Origin: an uncultured Fidelibacterota bacterium
GTDB lineage: Bacteria; Fidelibacterota; Marinisomatia; Marinisomatales; Marinisomataceae
DNA length: 39,965 bases
NCBI GenBank assembly: GCA_902576865.1
Contig: CACGWZ010000005.1
Span: 1 to 39,965, forward strand
Direction: 5' to 3'
The notes under the pieces were generated by a model. It saw only the letters and a program-made list of their open reading frames with translations, was not told the DNA's origin and did not search any database. Position 1 is the stretch's first letter; the number at the start of each line of letters is the position of its first letter. The translations under genes were made by a program, and so were the position numbers. Below are positions 8,648 through 17,162 of the stretch, piece by piece.

Positions 8648-9739
8648 ATGAAAATAATGCTAATCATTTCTACCCTTGAAAAAGGAGGGTCAGAAAGGGT
8701 TAGCGCCATCCTAGCAAGCTCACTAGTTAAAAAAAGCTTTTCTGTAAAAATATTAACTATGTATGATTCTCATGTATCATATCCTATCAATAATGAAGTA
8801 GAAATTCTTTCTCTTGGTTTAAACAGAAATAATGGTGGAAGCTCAATACTTTCAAAGATTAAATATGTTTTATTTAAAATCAGAAGATTAGGAAATTTTC
8901 TTAAAACAAATCATTCAGATATAATTATTGCTATATCATCAGATGTATTAAATGCAATAATTATTATTACAAAAATTCTATACAACATTAGAAGTAAAAT
9001 AATTTTAACCATTAGATCAAACCCAATTTTTTCGAGAAAGTTTATGGTGAGAAAGATTATCTATTTTTTTTTCAGATTTGCTGATAAGATTGTTGTACAG
9101 ACAAATTATAACTTTAGATTTATAAATAAGCACGTAAGAAGAGAAAAAATAAAAATAATACCAAATCCTCTTGAGACTAAATCCAAAAATTACTATTTCA
9201 GTAATAGTCAAAAGAAGTACGATTTCTTATGCGTTGGTAGACTTAATAACTTAAAAAATCATAGAAAAATTATTCTAGCTTTGAAGTCTTTTATTTCAAC
9301 AACCAAAATAAATGCTAATTTGTGTTTTGTTGGAAGAGATGATGGAGAGAAATCAGAGCTTTTAGATTTAGCAAGAATACTTAATCTAGAAAATAATATT
9401 ATTTTTGCAGGTGAGAGAGATGATATTCATATTTTTTACGAGAACTCTAAAATCTTTATACATTTTTCAAATTATGAAGGAATGTCAAATGCTGTTTTAG
9501 AGGCACAGAGTTATGGATTACCATCTATAATATCTAATCATGATGGCATTGAAGATATTATTGAAGATATGTCTAATGGAATTATAGTTGATAAAAATAG
9601 CTCAAATGAATTATATATTGCTATTTCAAAATTATATAACGACAAAGACACCTTAAAAAAATTGAGTAAAAATTCATTTTCAGTATCACAAAACTTTGCA
9701 GTAAATAAAATAACAAAAGAGTGGGTAGATCTTTTTTGA
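8648..9739 (+). CDS. Glycosyltransferase family 4 (GT-B)
   Basis: A GT4 enzyme of 363 residues. The N-terminus MKIMLIISTLEKGGSERVS is the family's glycine-rich acceptor-domain start. The C-terminal donor domain has FLCVGRLNNLKNH and the EX7E motif in NYEGMSNAVLEAQSYGLPSI. It is close to WalM/WcaL-like and O-antigen transferases in appearance. The gene starts 29 bases after the lipoprotein gene and overlaps the flippase-like gene, so these form a transcription unit. Its likely role is adding a sugar to the repeat unit on the cytoplasmic face. Confidence 0.87.
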   Translation: MKIMLIISTLEKGGSERVSAILASSLVKKSFSVKILTMYDSHVSYPINNEVEILSLGLNRNNGGSSILSKIKYVLFKIRRLGNFLKTNHSDIIIAISSDVLNAIIIITKILYNIRSKIILTIRSNPIFSRKFMVRKIIYFFFRFADKIVVQTNYNFRFINKHVRREKIKIIPNPLETKSKNYYFSNSQKKYDFLCVGRLNNLKNHRKIILALKSFISTTKINANLCFVGRDDGEKSELLDLARILNLENNIIFAGERDDIHIFYENSKIFIHFSNYEGMSNAVLEAQSYGLPSIISNHDGIEDIIEDMSNGIIVDKNSSNELYIAISKLYNDKDTLKKLSKNSFSVSQNFAVNKITKEWVDLF

Positions 9740-10989
9740 AAGCAAAACTTTTCAATATATTTCAAGATACAAATAATTTAAAAGCTTTGTTTGTAGGTTT
9801 TGTTGGAATAATCTCAGCAATTTTAGGATTATTCATCCATAAAAATATAATCTCTATATATGGTAATACAACTTTTGAATTTTATACACTGGCTATTTCA
9901 TGGATGGTTCTTACTTCAAATGTATACTTGTTGGGAAGTAGATTAAATTATTTGGTAATATCCAATGATAAAAAAATGCTGTCGGAATATTTCATTGGCT
10001 CTTTATTTTTATCATTAATTTTATCAATAATATTTGCTTTTATCATCAATGTAATTTTAACAATAAATCATAACTCAATAATTGAAGATTATAAGAGTCA
10101 TTATTTAATTTTACTTTTTATTTTTCATGCACTATCATCAATTATTTCATTTTACTTAAATGCAATCAGAAAACCTTTATTAAGCAAGGTTTCAATTACT
10201 TTACCATCAATTTTTTTCATCATTTTTTTATTTTTTAATCCCTCAAAGAATCTATTTTTTTATATTTATAATTCTTTTTTTCTGAGTTCATTGATTTTTA
10301 TCTTTCTAATTATAAAAATTAACCCATTTAATAAAGTTGCTTTTCATTCTATTGCTCTTTCAATAAAACAAAATATAAAACCAGGTTTAATTTTTTCATT
10401 TACAAGTTTAATAGATATTTTTTCTAATAAGATTGCTGTTTTCTTCTTTGTATATATAATTACCGATATAAAATTTATGATTTGCACTTCAATAGCTTTT
10501 GCATTCAGTAGATCTGCTTTAATAGGAATAAATTCTATAAATCATGTTTATACAAAAGATATTGTAGATTACCCATCAGCAAGTTCTGATATTTTTTTTA
10601 AAAAAATACAGTCCTTGTCTTTTCTTATATCATTGGCAATACTCATTTTATTTGTTTTGATAGGTAGACAGGTAATTATTTATTTTTATACGGAAGAATA
10701 TATTGAAGCTTATATGTTAACTATCATACTTCTTTCAGGTCAGCTAATACACTCTTTTTTTAATCCTTATAGTATTTTTCTAAAGGTAAAAGGAAGTGCT
10801 ATAAAATCATCGTTTAGTAAGCTATTATTTACAGTATTGATGGTTTTTGCAAACTATTTTTTATATGACTATTTTGGAATAGATTTAATAGCGTATAATT
10901 ATGTATTCTTTATATATATAATTTGGAATTTATACATATATCACAGTTTTAATGATATAAATAAAAGGGCCCATAGCTCAATTGGTTAG
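9721..10989 (+). CDS. Wzx-like polysaccharide flippase family membrane protein
   Basis: A very hydrophobic protein of about 420 residues with roughly 12 predicted membrane segments spread along its length, matching the size and pattern of MOP-superfamily polysaccharide flippases (Wzx, RfbX). No conserved motif proves the assignment, so it rests on topology and on the flanking glycosyltransferase. The start is uncertain: GTG at 9721 overlaps the previous gene by 19 bases, while TTG at 9736 would overlap its stop as TTGA. The reading frame ends in ...NKRAHSSIG with a TAG at 10987-10989 that lies inside the following tRNA gene, so the last codons and the tRNA 5' part share 23 bases. Predicted role: moving the lipid-linked repeat unit across the inner membrane. 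Confidence 0.75.
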   Translation: MGRSFLKAKLFNIFQDTNNLKALFVGFVGIISAILGLFIHKNIISIYGNTTFEFYTLAISWMVLTSNVYLLGSRLNYLVISNDKKMLSEYFIGSLFLSLILSIIFAFIINVILTINHNSIIEDYKSHYLILLFIFHALSSIISFYLNAIRKPLLSKVSITLPSIFFIIFLFFNPSKNLFFYIYNSFFLSSLIFIFLIIKINPFNKVAFHSIALSIKQNIKPGLIFSFTSLIDIFSNKIAVFFFVYIITDIKFMICTSIAFAFSRSALIGINSINHVYTKDIVDYPSASSDIFFKKIQSLSFLISLAILILFVLIGRQVIIYFYTEEYIEAYMLTIILLSGQLIHSFFNPYSIFLKVKGSAIKSSFSKLLFTVLMVFANYFLYDYFGIDLIAYNYVFFIYIIWNLYIYHSFNDINKRAHSSIG

Positions 10990-11040
10990 AGCAACGGACT
11001 CATAATCCGCAGGTTCGGGGTTCAAGTCCCTGTGGGCCCA
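10967..11040 (+). tRNA. tRNA with CAU anticodon (elongator Met or lysidine-type Ile2)
   Basis: A 74-base cloverleaf can be folded by eye: acceptor GGGCCCA/TGGGCCC, D stem GCTC/GAGC, anticodon arm with loop CTCATAA (CAU anticodon), variable AGGTT, T arm CGGGG-TTCAAGT-CCCTG and discriminator A. The first anticodon-stem pair is an A-C mismatch. The 3' CCA is not encoded. A CAU tRNA that is not the initiator (its acceptor ends are paired) can be elongator Met or the tRNA-Ile whose C34 is converted to lysidine by TilS. The GGACTCATAATCC arm resembles bacterial Ile2, but I cannot settle this. It overlaps the 3' end of the flippase-like gene and ends 3 bases before the aminotransferase ATG. Confidence 0.93.
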
Positions 11041-11043
11041 CAA

Positions 11044-11949
11044 ATGAGCAGTCATTCTTACATACATGATTCAAAAAATGAAAACATCTTTATTAATATT
11101 AATGGTGAATTATTTCGTAGAAGTGAAGCTAAAATTTCAGTATTTGATAGTGGATTTTTATTAGGTGATGGCGTTTGGGAAGGTATTAGGTTGCATCAAT
11201 CTAAGCTAATCTTTATTGATGAACATTTGGATAGATTGTTTGAGAGTGCAGCTGGAATTTCATTAAATATTCCCTTTACAAAGGAAGAAATCATTCATGA
11301 AATCAATAAAGTTTTATTGAAGAACTCTATGAAAAATCATATTCACATAAGGTTGGTTATAACGAGAGGTGACAAAATAACCCCATATCAAAACCCAAAT
11401 GCAAATATAGGACCAATCAATTTTGTTATAATTCCTGAATATAAAAAAACCGATCCAAAAGTTTACGCAGAAGGAATTACAATTGGTCGAGTTTCAATCA
11501 TTAGACCATCTGAGAACATTTTAAGTACTCATTATAATACGCTAAGTAAGCTTAATTGCATATTAGCGAGCATCGAAGCTAATAAACTAGGTTTTGATGA
11601 AGGAATAATGAATGATCTTAATGGTAACATAAGCACATGCAATTCAACAAATCTTTTTTTTATCAAAAAAAATAAAGTTCTGACTTCAAAAGGTAAATAT
11701 TGTCTTAATGGTATTACGAGGGGGAAGGCAATTAAGATTTGCCAGTCAAATAATATTCCTATTTCAGAACAGGACTTTAATTTTGATGATATAGTAAATT
11801 GTGATGAAGCTTTTGTTACTGGAACTTTTGCTGGAATCATTCCAGTTTCAAAGATTGAAAATATAAACTTGAAATCTACAAATCCTGATTCCCTAGTAAA
11901 TAAAATAAGACTCTTGTATAACAAGCATATTCAAGAAAACATTAATTAA
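11044..11949 (+). CDS. Class IV aminotransferase-fold enzyme
   Basis: This protein of 301 residues has the class IV fold of BCAT, D-alanine transaminase and aminodeoxychorismate lyase. Family features are ISVFDSGFLLGDGVWEGIR in the N-terminal domain, EGIMNDLNGNISTCNSTNLFF, and GITRGKAIKI, CDEAFVTGTFAGIIPV in the PLP-phosphate-binding part. By hand alignment to D-alanine transaminase the catalytic Lys column falls on Asn165 (STHYNTLSKLN), with Lys169 one helical turn later. Either the subfamily uses that Lys or the chemistry differs. I chose ATG 11044, as the upstream GTG at 11032 lies inside the tRNA. It is followed after 2 bases by a sulfotransferase-like gene. The substrate is unknown; a role in polysaccharide or amino-acid metabolism is inference only. 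Confidence 0.82.
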   Translation: MSSHSYIHDSKNENIFININGELFRRSEAKISVFDSGFLLGDGVWEGIRLHQSKLIFIDEHLDRLFESAAGISLNIPFTKEEIIHEINKVLLKNSMKNHIHIRLVITRGDKITPYQNPNANIGPINFVIIPEYKKTDPKVYAEGITIGRVSIIRPSENILSTHYNTLSKLNCILASIEANKLGFDEGIMNDLNGNISTCNSTNLFFIKKNKVLTSKGKYCLNGITRGKAIKICQSNNIPISEQDFNFDDIVNCDEAFVTGTFAGIIPVSKIENINLKSTNPDSLVNKIRLLYNKHIQENIN

Positions 11950-11951
11950 GA

Positions 11952-12662
11952 ATGATAGTTGCTTGTTGGTCTGGACCTAGGAATATTTCTACTGCGATTA
12001 TGAGATCTTGGTCATCAAGAGAAGATACATTTGTAACTGATGAACCATTTTATGCATATTATTTAAAACAAACTCAAAAAAATCACCCTATGCGTGAAAA
12101 AATAATTGATCATTATCTTTCAGATTATAATCAAGTTGTTGATTATTTAATAAATGAAATTCCCAATCAAAAAAATATTTGGTACCAGAAGCATATGGCA
12201 CATCATTTAATTGATTTAAGTAAAATTGATTGGATTAAAGAATGTGAAAATTGCATTTTATTAAGACATCCTAATGAGGTGATTAATTCATATACAGCTA
12301 AAAATAAGCTAAATAGTATAAGTGAGTTGGGTTATCCACAGCAGTTTGAAATTGTAAAGTTTTTAAAAAAATCAAATCAAAGATTTAAGGTTATTGATTC
12401 TGTAGATTTACTTAAAAATCCTAAAAAAGTATTATTTGAGTGGTGCGAAAGTATAAATATTAAATTTGATGAATCTATGCTTCATTGGGAAAAGGGTAAT
12501 CATCCTAATGACGGTATTTGGTGGCAACATTGGTACAATAATGTAATAGAAACTACAGGATTCCAAAAATATGAAAAAAAGTATATTAGCATTGAGAATG
12601 AATATGATTCTATTTATAATGATTCTATGGAGTATTATAATTATTTAAAAGGTTTCAAATGA
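11952..12662 (+). CDS. Sulfotransferase-like P-loop protein
   Basis: A protein of 236 residues starting MIVACWSGPRNISTAIMRSW. The segment GPRNIST occupies the place of the 5'-phosphosulfate-binding loop of sulfotransferases, and ILLRHPNEVINSY matches the 3'-phosphate-binding motif (RxxxxxxxS). PAPS-dependent transfer is the family activity, but no true Lys is seen in the first loop and the substrate is unknown. It follows the aminotransferase by 2 bases and overlaps the next small gene as ATGA, so the pair is almost surely co-expressed. I recall plant and algal proteins in which a domain of this kind is fused to a class IV aminotransferase (not checked), which would support a joint function. 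Confidence 0.7.
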   Translation: MIVACWSGPRNISTAIMRSWSSREDTFVTDEPFYAYYLKQTQKNHPMREKIIDHYLSDYNQVVDYLINEIPNQKNIWYQKHMAHHLIDLSKIDWIKECENCILLRHPNEVINSYTAKNKLNSISELGYPQQFEIVKFLKKSNQRFKVIDSVDLLKNPKKVLFEWCESINIKFDESMLHWEKGNHPNDGIWWQHWYNNVIETTGFQKYEKKYISIENEYDSIYNDSMEYYNYLKGFK

Positions 12663-12859
12663 ATTCATTATTGAAATTATGGTCACAGCCTTCTTGGATA
12701 AAATGGATTGTGTATTTAGCTATAGTTTACATTCTATTTTTAATTAAAGAAGCATTTGCTATAGTCCTCTGGTTTCTTTTTTGTATTATTCTGTATTATA
12801 TAATCTTTGCTAATAACATATTTAAAACAAGGACTTATTATGAAAAAAATAATTTTTAG
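12659..12859 (+). CDS. Small membrane protein of unknown function
   Basis: A 66-residue protein with two closely spaced hydrophobic stretches (about residues 15-30 and 33-52) and a charged C-terminus KTRTYYEKNNF. I do not recognise the family. Its ATG overlaps the sulfotransferase stop (ATGA) and its last 20 bases overlap the start of the M1 peptidase, so it is held in place by translational coupling on both sides. This is the main reason to treat it as a real gene rather than a chance frame. Confidence 0.6.
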   Translation: MNSLLKLWSQPSWIKWIVYLAIVYILFLIKEAFAIVLWFLFCIILYYIIFANNIFKTRTYYEKNNF

Positions 12860-14492
12860 TGTATTGATATGCACATTTTTGTCTTGCCAAGAAAATAGAC
12901 CTCATGGGAACCAATATAAGCTACCAGAATTAACTTCAAATAACCTCTTAATTGGTAATTTAAATGAAAATCGGTCATCTTATAGAGTATCATTTTATGA
13001 TATTAACATTGATTTTGATATTGAGAGAAAATCTTTAGATGGTTTTGTAACAATTAAAGCTGAAAGTATAAGAAATTTAAATAAACTTCAGATTGACTTA
13101 GCAGAAAACTTAAGCATTAAAAAAGTAACTCATGAAAATGAAGAATTATCTTTTTCAAGAGAATTTGATGCAGTATTAATAGATTTTAATTCAACTATTA
13201 AAAAGGGCAGTATTTTTGAGTTTACTGTTTTTTATCGTGGGGTTCCTCAGAGCGCTGATAATCCTCCTTGGGCTGGTGGATTTACGTGGTCTAAAGATAA
13301 AGAAGGACGCGATTGGATTGCTGTTTCTTGTGAAGGTGAAGGTGCACGAATATGGTGGCCTAATAAAGATCACATTACAGCAGAAGGTGATAGTGTAAGA
13401 ATGCTATACACGGTTCCATCAAATATGGTAGCAGTTGGAAATGGAAAACTAAGAAATGTAATTACTAATGACAATAAATCTACTTATGAGTGGTTTGTTA
13501 GCAATCCAATAAATAATTATAATATTTCAGTTCAAATTGGAAATTACGTAGCAGTCCAAGATACTTTCATTAAAGATAATACCATTCATAATATGAATCA
13601 TTACGTCCTGGATTATAATAAAGAGCTTGCCTCTAATTATTTTACTCAATCAAAAGAAGTTATAAGATTTTATGAAAAGTACTTTGGTGATTATCAATGG
13701 TATGAAGATGGCTATAAGTTAATTGAAGTACCATACTTAGGAATGGAACATCAATCAGCAGTAACCTATGGTAATGGATTTAGTATTTATAATGGAGTTA
13801 GAAGTAAAAGTTGGCCAATGTATGGTGTGATAGATCCCTTAATCATTCATGAGACAGGTCACGAATGGTTTGGTAATAGCGTTACCGCCTCAGATCCGAC
13901 ACATATCTGGATTCATGAAGGATTGCAGGTATATTCAGAATCATTATATTTTGAAGATAAGTTTGACAGTTATGAAGTTGGAGTTCATTATTTAAATACT
14001 CTTAAAAATAGAATTGTTAACGAAATACCTATAGTGGGGAGAGAAAATGAAAATCATTGGGCACTACATGGTGATACCTATATGAAAGGTGCATGGGTAA
14101 TGCATACTTTGCGAAGTGTAATAAATAATGATGAAGTTTGGTTTCAAATTTTAAAAGAGTTTATGGAGGAAAATGCAAAAGGTTTTGCGAATACAGGTGA
14201 TTTTTTTTCAAAAGTTGCTGAAAAAACAAACAAGGATTTTTGGTATTTTGCCGAACAATATTTTTATACTCCAAATCAACCAAAATTAGAATACTACCAT
14301 ACACATAATGATTTTTATTATCGTTGGAATAATGTAAATAATAATTTCATAATGCCATTGGATTTACTCGTTAATGGTGAGGTAGTAAGAGTTTCGCCTA
14401 GTTCTGAATATCAGTCATTTAAAATAAGTAAGCATTCTCAGGTTGAAATCATGGATTGGAAATTTTATGTAGAACCAGTTCAAATGAACTAG
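12840..14492 (+). CDS. M1-family metallopeptidase lipoprotein
   Basis: Start chosen at ATG 12840 (550 residues), which gives a lipoprotein signal MKKIIFSVLICTFLSC with Cys16. An in-frame ATG at 12807 would add 11 residues before it. The N-terminal beta domain is followed by the gluzincin core: HETGH (His337, Glu338, His341) and the third zinc ligand Glu360 in WIHEGLQVYSESLYF, with exact HEXXH-18-E spacing. The exopeptidase motif reads GMEH (301-304) instead of GAMEN, a variant that I believe occurs in related exported bacterial M1 enzymes. The C-terminal part is short, without the long helical domain of aminopeptidase N. It probably trims peptides at the cell surface or in the periplasm; no link with the polysaccharide genes is evident beyond location. 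Confidence 0.9.
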   Translation: MKKIIFSVLICTFLSCQENRPHGNQYKLPELTSNNLLIGNLNENRSSYRVSFYDINIDFDIERKSLDGFVTIKAESIRNLNKLQIDLAENLSIKKVTHENEELSFSREFDAVLIDFNSTIKKGSIFEFTVFYRGVPQSADNPPWAGGFTWSKDKEGRDWIAVSCEGEGARIWWPNKDHITAEGDSVRMLYTVPSNMVAVGNGKLRNVITNDNKSTYEWFVSNPINNYNISVQIGNYVAVQDTFIKDNTIHNMNHYVLDYNKELASNYFTQSKEVIRFYEKYFGDYQWYEDGYKLIEVPYLGMEHQSAVTYGNGFSIYNGVRSKSWPMYGVIDPLIIHETGHEWFGNSVTASDPTHIWIHEGLQVYSESLYFEDKFDSYEVGVHYLNTLKNRIVNEIPIVGRENENHWALHGDTYMKGAWVMHTLRSVINNDEVWFQILKEFMEENAKGFANTGDFFSKVAEKTNKDFWYFAEQYFYTPNQPKLEYYHTHNDFYYRWNNVNNNFIMPLDLLVNGEVVRVSPSSEYQSFKISKHSQVEIMDWKFYVEPVQMN

Positions 14493-14495
14493 TTC

Positions 14496-15698
14496 ATGAA
14501 ATTCTATCTAATATTTTTGTTATTTTTATCAATTCTTTTACCAAATGAAAATAAAAAAATATCAATAAATATTTATGACTATAATAAGCCTGAATGGTGG
14601 TCAAATTATAACAGTAATGGTTTAAATTTTACCCAATCAAACATTTCACTATCGTATAAAAATATTTTTGATAATTATGAGCTATTGATAAATACTCATG
14701 CATCAAGTGAAAAGATAATTTTTGCAGAATCTTATATTTCCTTTTCTAAGAAAAAATTATACAAAATAAAATTTGGGAGGTACTATAGAGATTTTAGTAC
14801 ATATTTAAATGATGAGCTTAGTTCAGGCTCTATGCTGATAGGTAAAAATGCTTTACCAATTCCAAAGATTGGATTATTAGGTGAATACCAAATCAAGAGA
14901 AACAATAAATTTAAATTTACTTATGGTTTAGCACATTCTATGCTAGATAAAAATGATATTTACAATGAATCTCCATTAATACATGAAAAATTTTTGTATT
15001 TAATTAAAAATGAAAATGATTATGAATATGGTTTTGGATTTGTTCACGAAGCCATGTGGGCAGGAAGTACATACCTTAATGGAAAATTTCCAAGTTCATT
15101 TAATGATTTTTTAAAAGTTATTATAAGTGCTGATGGAGAAAAAATTGAAGGACAATCACATGCAAATGCTTTAGGTAATCACTTAGGAATATGGGATTTT
15201 TATTATATTAAAAAAAGCAAATCCAATGTTTTAAAATTTTATTATCAACATCTTTTTGAAGATACTAGTGGCTTAAGATTCCAAAATAGGTTTGATGGCT
15301 TATGGGGTTTCGAATATAGAGATTTATTATCAAAATTAGATTTCTTAATAGAGTATATAAATACTAGCAATCAAGATAGAGACCCACCTTACGTAAGTGA
15401 AAATTACTATAATCATAGCGAATACTTACTTGGATGGAGTTATAAAGGTTATGTTATTGGAAACCCATTTATTGATAATATTAATAATAATCCATCTAAT
15501 GTTATTTATGGAGCTATTAGAAATAATGATTTCAATAATTTTAAATTCAAAATTTTATTTTCAAGAAGAATAGATATTAATGATACATTAAAGTACTCAT
15601 TTAGCATTGGAAAAGTTTTTCAAAATTTTACGACATTAATTTTTATTAATGGTTCTAAGTCAAAGAATGTAGGCTTAAGAATTGATTATGATATATAA
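14496..15698 (+). CDS. Wzi-like capsule assembly outer-membrane protein
   Basis: A protein of 400 residues with a short signal sequence (MKFYLIFLLFLSILLP) and a long series of amphipathic beta strands ending in an aromatic-free YDI terminus. The FGRYYRDFSTYLND segment, IGLLGEYQIKRNNKFKFTYGLAHSM with PLIHEKFLYLI, and the alternating strand pattern fit the capsule assembly Wzi family, an 18-strand barrel that anchors capsule at the surface. The assignment rests on pattern, size and the nearby wza/wzc genes. The gene begins 3 bases after the M1 peptidase stop and ends 13 bases into the convergent gmhA gene. Confidence 0.7.
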   Translation: MKFYLIFLLFLSILLPNENKKISINIYDYNKPEWWSNYNSNGLNFTQSNISLSYKNIFDNYELLINTHASSEKIIFAESYISFSKKKLYKIKFGRYYRDFSTYLNDELSSGSMLIGKNALPIPKIGLLGEYQIKRNNKFKFTYGLAHSMLDKNDIYNESPLIHEKFLYLIKNENDYEYGFGFVHEAMWAGSTYLNGKFPSSFNDFLKVIISADGEKIEGQSHANALGNHLGIWDFYYIKKSKSNVLKFYYQHLFEDTSGLRFQNRFDGLWGFEYRDLLSKLDFLIEYINTSNQDRDPPYVSENYYNHSEYLLGWSYKGYVIGNPFIDNINNNPSNVIYGAIRNNDFNNFKFKILFSRRIDINDTLKYSFSIGKVFQNFTTLIFINGSKSKNVGLRIDYDI

Positions 15699-16252
15699 TT
15701 TCTTTCAATTAAATCACAAATTATATGTCCAATTAAAATATGCATTTCTTGGATACGTTGAGTGCTACTTGAATCAACATTGATATTTAAGTCAGAAATA
15801 TTTTTTAATTTTCCACCATCATTTCCTGTAAGAGATATTACTTTAATACCAGATTTTTTTGCATAAGTTGCTGCATTATTAATATTATTTGAGTTACCAC
15901 TAGTTGAGAGCCCAATCAAAATATCTCCATTATTACCATTAGCTTGTAATTGACGAGAAAAAATATTTTCAAAAGAATCATCATTTGACCAAGCAGTTAA
16001 AAAAGCAGTATCAACATTTAAGCATATTGAGTTAAATGGATTGATTTTATTTTTATGCATTCCCCCAATTAATTCAGCAGATAAATGATTGGCTTGTGAT
16101 GCACTTCCACCATTGCCGCACCAAAAAATTTTTGAACCATTATTGAGTGCATCAATCATTATTTTAACAGCGTTATCAATTTTTGATTTATCAAACTTTT
16201 TTACACTTTCTGAGTGTTCTTCAATAAATTGTTTAATTAAATTTTTATTCAT
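15686..16252 (-). CDS. gmhA: Sedoheptulose-7-phosphate isomerase
   Basis: This SIS-domain enzyme (188 residues, normal GmhA length) converts sedoheptulose 7-phosphate to D-glycero-D-manno-heptose 7-phosphate, the first step of heptose precursor synthesis. Visible signatures are IFWCGNGGSASQANHLSAEL, the FENIFSRQL region, GLSTSGNSNNI and the zinc-ligand-type QEMHILIGHIICDLIE C-terminal helix. Its start overlaps the hldA stop by 8 bases, so the two heptose genes are translationally coupled. The 3' end overlaps the convergent Wzi-like gene by 13 bases. Confidence 0.93.
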   Translation of the reverse strand: MNKNLIKQFIEEHSESVKKFDKSKIDNAVKIMIDALNNGSKIFWCGNGGSASQANHLSAELIGGMHKNKINPFNSICLNVDTAFLTAWSNDDSFENIFSRQLQANGNNGDILIGLSTSGNSNNINNAATYAKKSGIKVISLTGNDGGKLKNISDLNINVDSSSTQRIQEMHILIGHIICDLIERNYIS

Positions 16253-17162
16253 TTGTATTAATATAATTATTTATCTCATCAATTGTAACAGTAGCAGTGC
16301 CAGGCTTACTAACTGCTAAGGCAGAAGCATCAATAGCAAATTTCGCAGATTTTTCAATATCATTTGTAACTGCAAATGCTAAACTTATGCTTGAGATAAC
16401 TGTATCACCAGCTCCGGTCACATCAGGGGTCTCTACAAATCTTGCTTTTAGATGTTTTACATAATCATTGTTACCTATAATTGTTATTCCTTTGTCACCT
16501 CTTTTAGCAATTATATATTTGAGATTATATTTTTTTAAAATTATATCGCATGATTCTTTTATATCTTCTTCTGAGGTAATATTATTGCCTGATAGCTGTT
16601 TTAGCTCATTTAGATTAGGTGTTATGATATCACATTGATTGAAATTAATAAATGATTTCTTTGGATCTAAAAACACGGTGGCACTTTCAGGTCTTTTAAA
16701 CCAGTTTGTTGTTAATACTCCTTTATTGTAGTCAGAAAGAATTATAACGTCATAATTATCAAAATTTTCTTCCATAAAACTACATTTTTTTTCTAAAATT
16801 TCCTCATTATCTATTCTTGCAATTTGTTTATCATTTGAATATATCCTTTGCTTTAAGGTTGTTTTAAAATTTTTAATTTGATCAATGTATGTACTATTAA
16901 TACCTTTTTTATTTAAGATTGAAAGAAGTTTTACGCCCCACAAATCATCCCCTATTACACCTGCACATGAAACCTGCGCTCCCAGGGATGACATATTCAT
17001 TGCAACATTAGCTGCTCCACCGGCTATCGAATAATTGCTCTTAGGTCGAATTACAGGAACAGGTGCTTCTGGAGATAGTCTAGATGATGAACCCATTATA
17101 TAATTATCAATCATTAGATCTCCAACTACAAGCACTTTTATTGATTGGAAATCAAAACTCAT
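16245..17162 (-). CDS. hldA: Heptose 7-phosphate kinase (RfaE domain I type)
   Basis: A PfkB/ribokinase-fold sugar kinase of 305 residues. Signatures are LVVGDLMIDNYIMG, RLSPEAPVPV, AGGAANVAMNMSSLGAQV and the anion hole and catalytic Asp in VTGAGDTVISSI. These match the kinase half of HldE (RfaE), which phosphorylates heptose 7-phosphate at C1. Here it is a stand-alone HldA, as the adenylyltransferase half is absent. GmhB and the nucleotidyl-transfer and epimerase steps are not in the window. The start overlaps the gpmA stop as ATGA. Confidence 0.9.
   Translation of the reverse strand: MSFDFQSIKVLVVGDLMIDNYIMGSSSRLSPEAPVPVIRPKSNYSIAGGAANVAMNMSSLGAQVSCAGVIGDDLWGVKLLSILNKKGINSTYIDQIKNFKTTLKQRIYSNDKQIARIDNEEILEKKCSFMEENFDNYDVIILSDYNKGVLTTNWFKRPESATVFLDPKKSFINFNQCDIITPNLNELKQLSGNNITSEEDIKESCDIILKKYNLKYIIAKRGDKGITIIGNNDYVKHLKARFVETPDVTGAGDTVISSISLAFAVTNDIEKSAKFAIDASALAVSKPGTATVTIDEINNYINTNE

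Noticed and set aside
9017-9211. Antisense and short alternative-frame ORFs (for example here, 13191-13398, 21679-21972, 24826-25334 and 35449-35730)
   Set aside because: They lie wholly inside well-supported genes, show composition-driven sequence and carry no recognisable motif.
10967-11040. tRNA gene as an integration site for a mobile element
   Set aside because: No integrase, no phage gene and no direct repeat of the tRNA 3' end is seen in the window.
11032-11043. GTG start for the aminotransferase at 11032
   Set aside because: These codons lie within the tRNA acceptor stem; the ATG at 11044 just after the tRNA gives a normal N-terminus.
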